A stretch of DNA of 64,000 nt. Origin: Siniperca chuatsi (lineage: Eukaryota; Chordata; Actinopteri; Centrarchiformes; Sinipercidae). Made by a program: the position numbers and the translations under genes. Shown in pieces: positions 37,301 through 51,000 of the stretch. Every line of letters begins with the position of its first letter. The first letter of the stretch is position 1. The DNA is taken from assembly GCF_020085105.1 (NCBI RefSeq), contig NC_058045.1, forward strand, positions 18,591,333 through 18,655,332, given 5' to 3'. Below the pieces are notes generated by a model, which searched no databases, had not been told where the DNA came from, and saw nothing but the letters and a program-made list of their open reading frames with translations.

Positions 37301-38025
37301 GTGAGAGACTGTTCACTGATTTTCACATTTTTCACCTCAACTGTGGATGAAAATGTTGCATACTGGGAGGTAAAAGAAGAGATCCTCTCTGAATCCTCCT
37401 CCGTTTGTGTTTTAACAGGTCATGTCTACTTGTCTGCACAAGACCACCCCGCATCCAATTACATCACATGCTGTGGGTGGTTGGCACGGCAACAGACAGG
37501 CAGGGCATTGCTACAGCCACCCCAGCAAATTGGTACTTTCCAGTTGTTTTCATTTTATAGTGAAATGTAATGATTCATCCTTTGAATCATCAAAGGCCAC
37601 ATTTAATGAGTCGATTTAGATTAAACCAGAAGTTTGAGTTTGGTTTCATTATCTCTTCAAGGAACCAGAGATGGTCAGGCTCAGTAAATACTAATGAAAC
37701 ATACAAAGTTAGACAGATTATCACACACTGACCCATATCAGAGTCTGCAATCAAATACAGATGAAGGTTCACTGATGTAGTCCCAAGACCCAAATTCACA
37801 CTACATAAATTTTTGGCTTAAATGACATAAAACCGAGGTTAATCATAAACCTAAGGGCTTTATCCTGACTCTGACATGTGTCATCCCTAACAGTTTAGAC
37901 AAGAGTATATTAAAATAACAAAAACAACGGTAAGGACTTAACATCAAAAACACTCATCAGATGACTTTGAACACTATTTTTGTCCTTTGAGTAAAATATC
38001 TTGTTTCCTTATTAAGCCCTAGGTA
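34372..38025. other. intergenic sequence, nothing recognised
   Basis: About 3.6 kb without a recognisable gene or complete transposon. It holds several short AC/GT microsatellites (for example near 35600, 35979 and 36480). Confidence 0.5.
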
Positions 38026-38803
38026 CAGTGGTGGAAGAAGTGGTCAGAAGCTATACCACACTGTAAAAAAAAACTAAAGAGACTTTAATAAAAAAAAGTC
38101 CAGCATTCAAAATTTCACCCGAAAGTACAATAGTAACACCAACTTTTAGTAGTGACTTGGACAAAAACATCCATTTCTCACATAAAAGACTTGCAAATCA
38201 TGATTGTTTTTTAAGACCTGAAACTTGCCCAAAAAACGTATTCGATATACTGTTGAATAGCTGAATCCATAATGATACAACATGTTTTATAAGCTGATAA
38301 TTTAAATAATAATGTAAATATTATTATTCGGCAAGGTAAATAGTAACTAAAGTTGTCAAGAGTAAAAAGTACAATAATTGCCTCCTAAATCTAGTAGAGT
38401 ACAAGTATAAAGTACAGTATAAAGACGGTTCAAATGGCAGCATCACATGGTCTTCTTCACTATCATCATCTTGTGATATGGTCGAAAGCTCCAGAACAAG
38501 CAAGGAAGTGGACCTTGAGTAGAGAGTGTTTTGTCTGGAAACTTGAAGTCGAACTTTAAAGCCAATAATGATTAGAAGTTCTAAAATTGCTCAGAATAAT
38601 GGAAAGTTTGAACAGCTGCTGTTCCATGGCAATGGGGGCAAACTTCATCTGCTGATGACCCTAACCACAATACCAAAAGCTCCAGAACAAGCATGTTAAT
38701 GGACCATGAGTGAAGTGTCAAAAGTATAAAGTAGCATAAAAGAGAAATACTCAAGTAAAGCATCAGTACTTTAGTTACTGTACTTAGTTACTTTCCACCA
38801 ATG
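38026..38803. mobile_element. hAT-like MITE, copy 3, with an internal duplication
   Basis: It begins cagtggtggaagaagtggtc and ends tactgtacttagttactttc then caccaatg, the inverse orientation of copy 1. A block of about 190 bp appears twice: compare gaaagctccagaacaagcaa at 38484 and aaaagctccagaacaagcat at 38675, each followed by a ggacc(t/a)tgagt motif. It carries no transposase. Confidence 0.75.
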
Positions 38804-39412
38804 TCGAAGCCAGACAAAGAGCTGCTGTGAGCAAGGAGTTCACCTACATAAGTTATCAGCAGTGATTTACTGGTTTAATTGGTGTAATTTACCTGACAGC
38901 ATCTGCTCTCCTGCAGCAACGATAAAGAAATAGACACATGACACACATTGCCTCAGGGTGCACCAGACTGCCAGACTCCCTCCCTCTGTTCTCCATCCTC
39001 TCCTCTGCTTTCTGAAAGGCAAGTCCAGACAAGTCCTCTGTCTCTGCCTCCCTCTTGCCTATTCCGGACGCCTGAAGTGCAACAGAGAGGCAACCCACAG
39101 AGAAAACATCCGACTCGACTCCAGCTGCCCTTCAGCCAAAACAAGCAGGCCACGCCTCGGTGCAGCTGGCCTCCCACTCACTTACCTGGGGAGAAAATAC
39201 AGTGGAAGAAAGGGTGGGGAGGCCATGGATTATAGAGACAGAATAAAAGGATTATTTTTGTCTAAGTATGGCTCGGCCATGTTGAAAGGACGAGGGATAC
39301 AAGCTAAAAACAAAATGATTTCCGGAAAGAAACTCATGCCCATTATAGAAAAACATTTAAGTTATTATTAGACTTATATTACACAATATTATCAGTTTCA
39401 TGTTAGCTTAAA

Positions 39413-39980
39413 TTTAAAGGAATAGTTCAACATTTTGAGAATTAGGTGCATTCACTCTTTTTGCCGAGAGTTAGATGAAAATATCTATACACTCTCATGA
39501 CTGCACGCTAAATTTGAAGCTACAGCTAGCAGCTGGTTAGCTTAGCCTAGCATAAAGACTGGAAACAGAGAAAAACAACTAACCTGGCTGCACCAAAAGT
39601 AACATAATCTGCCTACCAGCGCCTATAAAGCTCACTAATTAACACATTATATCTGGTTTGTTTGATCTGGACAACTGTTTCTTGGCCAGGTGCAGTAACT
39701 TCCCAGAGTCTCCACTGGTTAGGGGCAAATGGTCCTAGCCAAGAAATACACATAACCCATTTTTACACTTCGGATTTTGTACAGTTTATACAAATAAGAT
39801 ATAAGAATGTATAAATTAATGAGCTTTAGAGGTGCAGGTAAGCGCATTTTGTTACCTTTGGACAGAGCCAGGCTAGCTGTTTACCTCCATTTCCACTTTT
39901 TGTGCTTAGCTAAGCTAACCACTTTTTAGACAAGAAAGTGAACAAACGTATTTCTCAAAATGTAGAATTGTTCCTTTAAA
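39413..39980. mobile_element. MITE with near-perfect 27-bp inverted repeats
   Basis: TTTAAAGGAATAGTTCAACA then TTTTGAGAA at the left is mirrored at the right by ttctcaaaatgtagaattgt then tcctttaaa, with only two or three mismatches. The 568-bp interior (gttagcttagcctagcataa; aggctagctgtttacctcca) has no coding capacity. The preserved ends make it the youngest-looking MITE here. Confidence 0.85.
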
Positions 39981-42900
39981 TGTTCAGCAATGAGAAATGA
40001 TTTTTTGACTAATGTAAGAGAAAAGAAACATTTGAAAAATTGATTTAGTCTGCTTGATGTCATATTCCTCCACTTCCACCTGACTCAGAGTTGTTTGAAT
40101 GTTCCCCTCAGTGTGTTCGTTGATGCTGGCAGTGTGTGGGATACTGTACTTGACCAGAGAGCAGTTTACACCTCTCGCTTGTCCAGTGCCAGGAGAAATA
40201 AACACACACCAACACACATGGAGACAGACAAAGAGGGATCCAGAGCAGGAAAATTGTTACAAACTCAGTCACACACATCGAGAGGAACCTCCTTTGATGG
40301 AATGCTTGCTCCCTGGAAAATAAACACAAACACACACACACACACACACTCTCCTCTGGCCTAATTTGGGCTGTCGCTCCTTCCGTCAGCCCCACACATA
40401 CAGTCGGACAACACAATGGTCCAGTGTACACCAACTCAGACATTTAGCTAAGTGGAGAAAAGAAACAAGCCATGCGGCAGGAGATTACTCCTTGATCTTC
40501 ACTCTGCAAACAATCTGCTGCTTAAACCCTATTCCTCGCCCTGTTCACATCACAAGCTCCTCATTTTAGAATAGAAAACAAAAAACTGTCTTGTTAAGAT
40601 TTGGGTAAGAGATGGTAGAAATGTGGATTCAGCTCCAGCTTTTGGGTTCACTCTGTTTTGGCAAATATCTGCCTTGCTTTAGTGTCTTTGAGCAAGACAC
40701 TGAATCCCTACCACCTCCACTCTGACCCTGTGGAGGTGGAGGAAGGCAAAGAAAGTAGGCCTAATATCTCTACAATACTTTTTATATGTTAATGAGATCT
40801 TTGCAAGTTCGCAGAGAGTCAGAGCATAAATGGAAGCCTTTTATCAACTCATTTGCTTTCATGCTGATTTGACAAAATTTAAAGCACAATGTGGCATTGC
40901 TGCAGGCTGTATTAATGTCTAGTGTATCATTGTAAACCTTGCTATAATACAGGGTTGGCGGTTTCTAACTGAATGGTTTTAGTGACAGAAGGGGTACTAA
41001 AGTACAAAACCACAAATACATTTCACTTCTGCAGATTAATCCCCGTTTGGTTAGATTTGACACTTTGATATGTCGGGTATTCACCTCATCACACTTCAAA
41101 GGCTTTCTATGTAAAGTGGATGGGTACCAGACTCTGCAGTGCCATTACTCAGTGTCTTGCATAGAGGCAGGAGGAAGTGAAATTCAATTTGTGATTAAAC
41201 TTAATACACAATAAAATGTGTCTCATCCCATCTGCCATTGCTTCTGATTTTAAAGACAAAACTGACACCCCTGCACTGTTATCCTGAGATTACAATTTAA
41301 TTTGCTAAAACGGGCCAGCAGTGTACCTTGTCTGTGTAAGCGGAATAAGCCTTCAACACAGCAATCTGTCAGGATGGAAATAACCAGTTACTGTACATTT
41401 ACTTTACCTCTTTTACTGTAATTTATAAGACTTTTTTTGTGTAGGCCTACGTTCTGGCCTGATTAATCTTGCTTTTAATTAAGATTTATTGGCAAGAAAT
41501 GTAGTTCACTTCACTAGTTGACACATTTCTTAAACTACAAATGTTGTCCGCTTCTCATAAAGCACCATTGACTGGACAGCTACAGCCATTCACAGTTAAG
41601 GGTCTAAGGATAGAGCATGTTTGTATGCTATACGCTGTACAGATTGTGAAACCCCTGAGGGAAATTTGTGATATATAAATATTAACTTTTCATAGTGCTT
41701 TAACATCAGTCACTCTACAGGCCTCCTGCATTGTATGGAGGCTCCTAAACACAATCCGGTTACCCTCGCTGGGGCTTAAATCTGTGCATGGCAGAGATGT
41801 TGATCCATGTGTCACCTACCACGAGATTTTCACCTGCTCAGGTTCAACTCTGAGGCCTGTGAGAGGGCTCTGCAGTCACTGTGTCGACCACTCATCTCAA
41901 TTCTCAAGTAGTTTGCACAAAAATGTTGCTACCAACATTGTTGTGCGTATGGGCCTTCTAGTTTTGTCTAGTCTAACATTTTCTTTCATTTGTACCCAAC
42001 GTCTAGAAGATTTTTCAGCTTGAGTGCTGCAGTCTAGTTATGTAAAAGGAAATCACTTCACAAATGTGAGGAATACTTTAGTTAACAGTCCGAGTTTAGA
42101 GACCTTGGTTTACCCACATCAACATCTCCCTCTAGTGGAGAATATTTGACAACAAAAGAAACAATTTCCTTCTGTAAAGTGAAGTATTTCTCATTGTTTT
42201 GAACACCAGTGGATACAATTTTCTGTTATAAGACAATGAGGGCCAAGGGTAGTGGCAGGGTTAAAATGTTTTACTGTAGTGCTACAGTACGCAACAGGTA
42301 TGAATGAAAACATTGGGCAACATCATGTTCTCTGTAGTTTCATTCCATATGACAAAAATATCTGGCATGTAGAATCCCCATAACATGGCAGTAGAGTAGA
42401 AAACACAAACCAAAACAAATTAAGGTGTAAATAAACGCATTCAAAGAGTCGACTTCCTTCTTGTGCTCTCCCGAGTCTATCCTGATGGGTAGATCAGTAC
42501 TGGCAATGGAGACTGAAAATCAAGGGTTAAAAACCAGTAAAAACCAAGATCACAGACCTGGCTTTGTATAGCACAACCATAATGGCTTACTCGCACACAT
42601 GTGCTCCCTCTCACTCACACTCACACACACACACACACACACACACCTGGGAGAGTGATTGTCACCCCTGGTCTCCATCCTCCAAGCTGAATTAGATTAG
42701 GAAAGTCAAGGTTAATCACCCAATAAATACATTCTGAAATCTCTTTTTGAAACACAGACCTCCAGACAAATATATACAAATTGATTAAAAGAAAAAACAA
42801 ACAGCTAATTACTAAGTGTTTACATCTTAAAACAGTCACATGAACATGGTGTGGACCAAGAGGCACACACAAACCCCTTCTATTTAGGCCAAAGTACTCA

Positions 42901-43529
42901 ATTTCTTTTGTGTTTTGTCACTCGTTCCCTCTGTCCCTTCCTCCACACTCCTCCTCTACGTAGCTGATTGTACACACTAGTGTCGTGGTCTAGACCAAAG
43001 CAGTGCTATGCTATTATCCCTTCGGTTAGAGCACTACAGGCACACAAATACAAAGACACTCAGTTTGGCGCTCTGCCCTGCCTCACTTCCATTATCTTTC
43101 ATTCCTATGTGTCACTACAAACACACACAGTGCTCCCTGTAAACAAGTACTCTTTGTCCTTTCAGATTATAAATACTGTTTTGGTAAAATCATCATTAAA
43201 AGATGAGACAGAGTGTATTTGAGTGTACATCAATACAAAACACACAGAATTGCACTGTTGGAAGATATTCCTTCTTTGTTTGTATACGTCATGTTTTTCT
43301 TCTTCTTTTTGGCTTCAGCGTTAAGGCCCAAAATCTGGAGTGGAAGGGGAGTAGGAGAAGTCCAAGCGGTGATCTGCCTGCGCCCATAGGGCCTACTGTA
43401 CTGTAGGTACGGACAACACACATATAGGCACACTAACAGATAAACAGTATTGCAGGGCAATATAAAAAGACACTAAGGAATGGTGAAACATCCTCTCTGT
43501 CATTTCTTTTTGCAAAATCATTCTTCATC
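39981..43529. other. intergenic sequence between phlda2 and osbpl5
   Basis: No gene recognised. AC microsatellites lie at 40330-40349 and 42622-42646. Short dispersed-repeat tails occur near 40687 (gtctttgagcaagacactga) and 41648 (aaacccctgagggaaatttg). Confidence 0.5.
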
Positions 43530-43864
43530 TTCATCATACATTTAATCTTTTTTATTCAAAATCTTTTTAGCCATGCTTGTCTCTCATCCGTCCTTCCCTG
43601 TCCAAAGTGCGTGGGTGCCGGTGCTGTTTCAGTCTGGCTACACTAGGGGGTGCCGTTACTCTCTGCAGATGACTGACAGGCGGTGGCTGTGGCTGTGTTT
43701 ATTGCTATAATGTCCGTGCGCCTCCCCTATTAGAGGAAACAAAGGGACAAAGTTGCTCTCTCAACACTGATCTGAGGTCTCATCTGCTGATCAGAGACTG
43801 TGCTTTTTGGAGGGATCTAATGCCAGATCAGTGCCGGAGGGAAACTCCTCCCTGAGGAGCGGGC
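43530..43864 (-). other. osbpl5: osbpl5 3' UTR and poly(A) signal
   Basis: On the minus strand a canonical AATAAA lies at 43551-43556, about 310 bases after the stop codon at 43865-43867. Longer 3' ends further left cannot be excluded. Confidence 0.55.
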
Positions 43865-45075
43865 TCAGGTGAAGATGTAGTTGAGGAGGAGCTGTGAGAG
43901 AAGCAGAACACAGAGGATGAGACAGTGGCGGCCTGTTAAGGACGCGCTGTCGTCTGTCGTCCTCTGACGAGTCAGCTGACGACTCAGAGCCACCAGGTTC
44001 CTACAGGGAGACAGAAGGGTCAAGGTGAACAATGTTGTTTAACAATGCTCAGCAGGAATTAAGTCCAAACAATGTTATATTATCACAATAAAACACAAAA
44101 TAGATATTTTTTTTAAAGTTCTGAAATTGACACTGATATTAACCAATTATGGATATCCAACAGTGGACATTGTTCAATTTGGGAAACATCTTTCTTTTCA
44201 CTGATAATAAACAATGTATTCAAAGTCCATGTGAAGGGTTTTTTTCACCTCAGGAGGAAGGATGTTTGTACCTCTGACCTCTTATGAGATTATACTACCC
44301 CAATTCCCTCCACAAATGTGTGAGTGTGAACACGTGTGTTATTTTCACCTCTGGATGTCCTGCTGTGTCTTCTGTATAGATGTGATGGAGGCCTCTATCA
44401 TGGCCATGTCCTTCACCTCTTTATTGCATCGTGCACATTGGTTTGAGAACCCTGGGCACACAACAGGTGAGAACATAAGACTTTGGTGGCGCAATTTAAG
44501 ATTTTGTTTGTATTTGAGTGTGTGTATGTGTGTATATGCCTCACCTTCATTGTCCGAGGACTCGTGTGTGGGTTCTGGTGTGGTGCTGCTGCTCTCAGTG
44601 TTCTGGCTGCAGCTGGACGGCTGGCTGCTGGCCTTTCTGCGTTTCCCGTTCACCTCAGCCTGGGATGAAGCAGAAGAGTTTTAATGTAAGTTATTCAAAC
44701 TTCACTGCAGACTAATTGAACTGCTAGCTGATGCAACACGCTAACAGTTGAATAAAGCATCACTGCAGCGAATAACAAGTGAGAAGGAAAGGGGCTGATC
44801 ATGCTTGTTAGTGATTTTGGAGCAGGTGCAGTCTGGCTTGACAAGAACCAGTGCAGCTTTCATTTTGATTAAATGTCAATGACACACCCATCAATAACAA
44901 GTCAGTATAGCTCTGGTTTGGAGGTGCGTGATCAGCCTAGCTAACCTTCTGCTGGCTGGCCCAGCTGTGGCTGTAGGAGAGTCCGTTGTGTCGCCTCTGG
45001 CTTTTCTCGTGCGTCTGAATCACTCCATCCTTCTCAAACTGAACCAGAGAGCGCTCAGGGTCCCACGGTTGCATG
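43865..45075 (-). CDS. osbpl5: osbpl5 C-terminal region and membrane anchor
   Basis: Exon 44946-45075 ([20 protein letters not shown]) closes the ORD. 44545-44659 is a serine-rich variable linker; 44349-44451 ([20 protein letters not shown] then [10 protein letters not shown]) forms a short helix. The last exon, 43865-44000, ends in a hydrophobic segment [19 protein letters not shown], a C-terminal tail anchor as in ORP5 and ORP8 that holds the protein in the ER. The stop is TGA at 43865-43867. Confidence 0.93.
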
Positions 45076-48000
45076 CTGCCAAACAGGACAATAAATAAAG
45101 CTGTGGATGGATATAATTCAAATCTGAACATGTCATTATTTCCATGTTTTTCCTCTCTTTACTCTACAGCTCAATCCTCGTTATACTGACCTAAAATCTA
45201 ACCTAAAAAGACCAGTGTGTGCCATCTCCTGTGTTTTATTGGCTTGGTGTGAGTGTGTTCATACTCCATGTGCCTGTAGGTCCACTCAGAGGTGACGGGG
45301 TCCTGATGGAAAAGTCGTGGGGTCCAGGGTTTGTCTCCTCTCTCCCTGGCCTCGCTCCGCTGAGCTTCCTCCAGCACAAACTTCTCTTGGGTGGCCCGCA
45401 GCTGGTCCCGATCCATGATGGCACTGGTCACATGCTGCCACAGTCTGTCAAGAGCATATTAAGATTACATGAACACGAGGCAGACTTATTGTACATGTAA
45501 GTGTCACTGAAGTCATTCATGTTTGTTTCTTCAAGTTAACATTCTTCAAATTAAGAATGAACACAGTGATCGACATATATTAGGTAACATAAGTTAGGAA
45601 ATAAACATATGTGGTTTACCTTTCAGACTCAAACTCTCCCTGCTGGTCTATTTGGACCACTTGTCTCTTTAGGCGGCTGCTGCGAATGTCTGGGCTCGGG
45701 TTCCACAATGTCTCCTGCTGGCCCGAGTGCTTCTCATGAATGAACACCTCACTGTCCTTAATACAACAAAACGCAACAAAATGTTCAATCCCATCAATCA
45801 AAGCAATTCAGCACACAGAACTCTCAATATTCCTATCAATGTTAACTAATTATATAATAAAAATGTAAGGATGTGATACTTTTTTCTTTTGTCTCCTTCA
45901 CAGGGAGGTAACACTGAAAAAACTGGAACATATTTATAGTTTTTACTAACCATTTCCAGAACATAAAATAACCAAATTAATTTTCAAACCTTTCCAGACC
46001 CTTCAGCCCACTGTGAGAGCCCTCTAAATAGGGGGTCCTCTACTTGCTCTCATCCTAAACCTCTAATTTCAAAATCTGCTCTAATTACTATAGAGAATTA
46101 CTGAATACTGAGTGGCAGCAAGTTAAGTGGCAGAGAGGGATGCTGAAAGCTGAACTTGAGAGGGAGATTGAGGCTGCAGGCTGGGGCAGAGGGATAACAG
46201 CTCTCACCCAGTGTCCATCAACGGTAGCCAGTAGCTCCTCTCCCACAGAGATCTTCCCGCTGATCTGATTCACAGAGCAGGAGCCTCCGAGGAAAGGCTG
46301 CAGTGAACACAGTCAAAGTGTAACACCTTTACTAAAACTGCTGTCATCTCAGAGTGTACAGTATCAATTGCTGGCTCGTCAAGCAACTATTATAATGTAA
46401 GAAAAAATAACAAATCAAAGTACATTTACAAACATTAACGATGTAAATAAAATCTTTAACTTGTTTAAAAATATACCTTGAGTTTGAACTCCAGTTCTGT
46501 GAAACATTTTGTTTTCTCACACTCAATGGTAACCTTCCCACCCAGCTCTAGTGTCATAGTGCCATACAGGATACCTACAGGAGGCACAGATACAGTATTA
46601 CAGCATCAGATCAACAGCACATCAATGAACAGAATGTAGATGAGGTGGAGAACAAGAACATCCTGTAAGAAGTCCAGCAAATAATCATACATCCCCTGTG
46701 TTACTGTACGGTTAGGAATATAATTCATGATCTAGGCGATCGCAGTGAGCGCATTCCTTGACTAGACTGAGACAAGATAAAGACAATAATTTACAACATG
46801 TCCATGTACACTCGGAGAATAAACAGAAACTCGACCTTACTCAGATTCCACCCATCATCCATCTCTAATTTTGGCCGTCTGCCATGTGAGAGTTCATGTT
46901 CAGAGCAGAGCAGAGCAGGGGGCTTTTTGATTTCCAGTAGCTCAGACATATTGGCTATGACAGACCCAGGCCCACACATGATTTGTCACCGTAGACAAAT
47001 TTCACTGTATCCATAGAAGATGAGTTTGTATGTTAACCTCCTGTACTATAGCTATGTTCAGTAATTTGAGTGTGATGATGAGGAGCTTGGCAACAAACAG
47101 CCAAGGTCAGTTGGGTGAGGCAGGAACTAAAATCATCCAGGGAGAAAGCAAAGAGGACCAAACATGTTGTATAATGATACTTTGTTATCAGAGCCCAACA
47201 CACAATCACTGTAGTTACGGATGTAAAACGGAAGAAAATAGACTTGACGTGTAAAAATACACTTCAGGTCACGTTTAAGCTTGTATAACATGAGTGAAAC
47301 GAGAGCCGTTACGCAGCCTGTGTAGACAGCTGGATTGATTAAAACAGGAGCGCATCTGTTTCATCAGACGTGTGTGAGGCGGACTGAAAAACGCAGCTGA
47401 AACACTTCCTGTGTAGACACGTCGTAAGCTCTATGCAAACTAAATCAATTTTCCTGTATGAAATTTGTTTGTTGTGTAAAACATTGGTTGCTCCATGTGA
47501 GGTGTATTCTTTAGACAGTGTAGACTGATTGCTTGTGAATTCCACCTATTAAACTGAACTATGCTTTTAACATCCTAAATTGTTAACAACTTCACAGGAT
47601 TTATTTCAATTGATGAGTAGTGCCAGAGATCTATTTAGATGCTCATAGATCCACAAAGAACCTCACTCACTCACAGTATCCTATCTGCCCTCTAGAGACT
47701 GTTGAGTGGCTTGGAAAACTGAAGATCATCCAATACCATCCTTTCTGTAATGTATAGTGTACTTAATGTCTGAAAGCGTGTGTCCTTGTTACTTACTTAC
47801 AATTGTATTTGAATTATCTACAGTACAGTACTTAACATACCCTAACCATGTAACAGTATTTAAGGGGACAGGGAAGGTGATTGTTAAGTTCTAAATGAAC
47901 AAAATTGGATTGTTATAAACATAACAGCATTAAGAGGGACATCAACACCAAAATGGACCTTTTGTCCCTCCTTAGAGTATCTAAACAATGTATGGCAATA

Positions 48001-51000
48001 AAAACCTCTAAACAATAGTTGTTTCCAAAGAGATGATGCAGTATTAAGGAGATTATGGGAACCTACTGCCAATGTTGACACAGCATCAAGGACATGGACA
48101 GATGGATTAGTAGTGATGGTCATCAATAATTACTGTAGATCTATTACCTTTGCAGTGAGCGTATGGCATGGTGATGACATACTCCTCACCCCTGCTCAGA
48201 AATAGCAGCCTGGCTTTGCCATCCAGAATAGCTGACAGAGAGTTACCTACAACAGTGGAAGGACAGAGAAGCACTTGATTGAAGAACACAAGTATCAATT
48301 TTCCTTGTAGATCCCCCTTAAAAAGCTCATATTGACAGCCATCTGCCTCGAGGCAAGGGTGGGAATTTATCTCGACATGGATGGACATAAGGATCAATAA
48401 TCAAACCTGTGATCACATTGTTGTGTCCCTGCACGACTTTAAATATGTGTGTATGTGTATTGGTCTATGCTGATCTTTCAGCTTTGACAAACAGATTACA
48501 TATTGTAGTATGCTGTGTACCGTAGAACTTGGACTTGGCCAGGATGCTCCCACTGATAGAGAAACCATCCTTCCTATTGCAGACATAAAAGGCAGAGATG
48601 GGAGGATGGTGGGACACCTGGCAGAGGAAAGCGAGAGAGACATTTGAGCAGCAGAGTGAGAAAAATAAGTGTTAGAAACTCTCTGGCACGTATTAATGTT
48701 ACACTTGCTGCATTTCACAGGTGTGTGCTCTGTGTGTTTGCTGGATTATGCAAAATATTTCACACAAGGGATAAATCGTGTCCAGTGCATTTACACATTC
48801 TAGCTATGAATCTAGTTTAACCTGTTCAGCTATGTAGAAAGTGCAGCTGTCGGTTTGAGGATGAAGCCAGCAGCAGCGAAACGTTTCCCCCAGGATTGGG
48901 TTGTAAGGCTTCTTCAGACCCTTGAAAATGCAAACACACACAGCAGTATTAGTATCAATGGAAGCATTTTCTGATACAAACAGTTTTTCTCTTTTAAGTC
49001 AAATGTGGAAATAGTTTGATGTTTTTTTTTGTGACAGTTGGGCAAGATTACAGTTTCTTAACACTTAACCAATACCCAGTGCTGGGGACCAATTACATTG
49101 CAGATGATCCCTGGACCAAACTGGCCTCACCAATGAGATTTAAAAAAATAAGAAAATAAATAAATAAAAGCCACAGATAATAAGCATCACCATGAAGCAC
49201 ATTACCACTTGTCTGGACTCTATAATTCAGCAGGAAATAATGCACAGCATTGCAGGCAGACAGTCCTGTAGATGTCCTAATAATAATGGGTTATAAAGCC
49301 CAATTTAATCTGCAGGCGTTATCTGTTGGCTCATGTTGAGTGTTTTGCTGCCACTGAGGAAATAAATTCCTAATGAGTGTCTCTGCCATTTTTACTGCAG
49401 AAATAGATCCAGGACAGAGTCATTTGTCAGCGGCCAAGAAATACAGTGTAACAGAATGTCATGTTAGAAGATGGTGAGCCCAAAAAGGACGGTCTGAAAA
49501 ATGCTAACACACTGCCACTTCCAAGAGCTTGACAGGAGAGTGTAAGTATGTAACTGAAAACCAGAATGGAGGGAGCTGTTATTCAGCTGAAAGCTTTGGC
49601 AATAACTAGACAGCTGAATCCCCTGGTTACTTCGTCCTGGGTCTTCCCCGGGGCCGCCTCCCGGTGGGACATGCCCAGAACACCTCCCGAGGGAGGCGTC
49701 CAGGAGGCATCCGGATCAGATGCCCTAGCCACCTCAGCTGGCTCCTCTCGACGTGGAGGAGCAGCGGCTCTACTCGAGCTCCCCGTGTGACTGAGCTCCT
49801 CACCCTATCTCTAAGGGAGCGCCAGCCACTCGGCGGAGGAAGCCCATTTCGGCCGCTTGTATCCGCGATCTTGTCCTTTCGGTCACTACCCAGAGCTCAT
49901 GACCATAGGTGAGGGCAGGAGCGTGGGTGACCGATAAATCGAGAGCTTTGTCTTTCGACTCAGCTCCTTCTTCACCACAACGGTCCGATACAGCGCCCGC
50001 ATCACTGCAGGCGCTGTACCGATCCGCCTGTCAATCTCACGCTCCATCCGTCCCTCACTCGTGAACAAGACCCGAGATACTTGAACTCCTCCACTTGAGG
50101 CAAGGACTCCCCACCTACCCGAAGAGAGCAAACCACCTTTTTCCGGTCAAGAACCATGGCCTCAGATTTGGAAGAGCTGATTCTCATCCCAGCTGCTTCA
50201 CACTCGGCTGCAAACCGTCCCAGTGCATGCTGCAGGTCCTGGTTTGAAGAAGCCATCAGAACGACATCATCTGCAAACAGCAGAGATGAGATCCTGTGGT
50301 TCCCAAACCGGACACCCTCCGCCCCTGACTGCGCCTAGAAATTCTGTCCATATAAATTATGAACAGAACCGGTGACAAAGGGCAGCCCTGGCGGAGTCCA
50401 ACATGCACCGGGAACAGGTCTGACTTACTGCCGGCAATGCGAACACAGCTCCTGCTCGGTTATACAGGGACCGGACAGCCCTTAGCAAAGGGCCCCGGAC
50501 CCCATACTCCCAGAGCACTCCCCACAAAGCGCCCCGGGGCACACGGTCGAATGCCTTCTCCAGATCCACAAAGCACATGTGGACTGGTTGGGCAAACTCC
50601 CATGAACCCTCGAGCACCCGATGGAGAGTATAGAGCTGGTCCAGTGTTCCACGACCGGGACGAAAACCACTCTGCTCCTCCTGAATCCGAGGTTCGACTA
50701 TCGGACGAATTCTCCTCTCCAGTACCCTGGAGTAGACCTTACCGGGGAGGCTGAGAAGTGTGATCCCTCTGTGATTGGAACACACCCTCCGGTCCCCCTT
50801 CTTATACAGAGGGACCACCACCCCGGTCTGCCAGTCCAGAGGCGCTGTCCCAGACCGCCACGCGATGTTGCAGAGAGACGTGTCAGCCAAGACAGTCCCA
50901 CAACATCCAGAGACTTAAGATACTCAGGACGGATCTCATCCACCCCTGAAGCCTTGCCACCAAGGAGCTTGCCAACAACCTCAGTGACTTCGGCCAGGGT

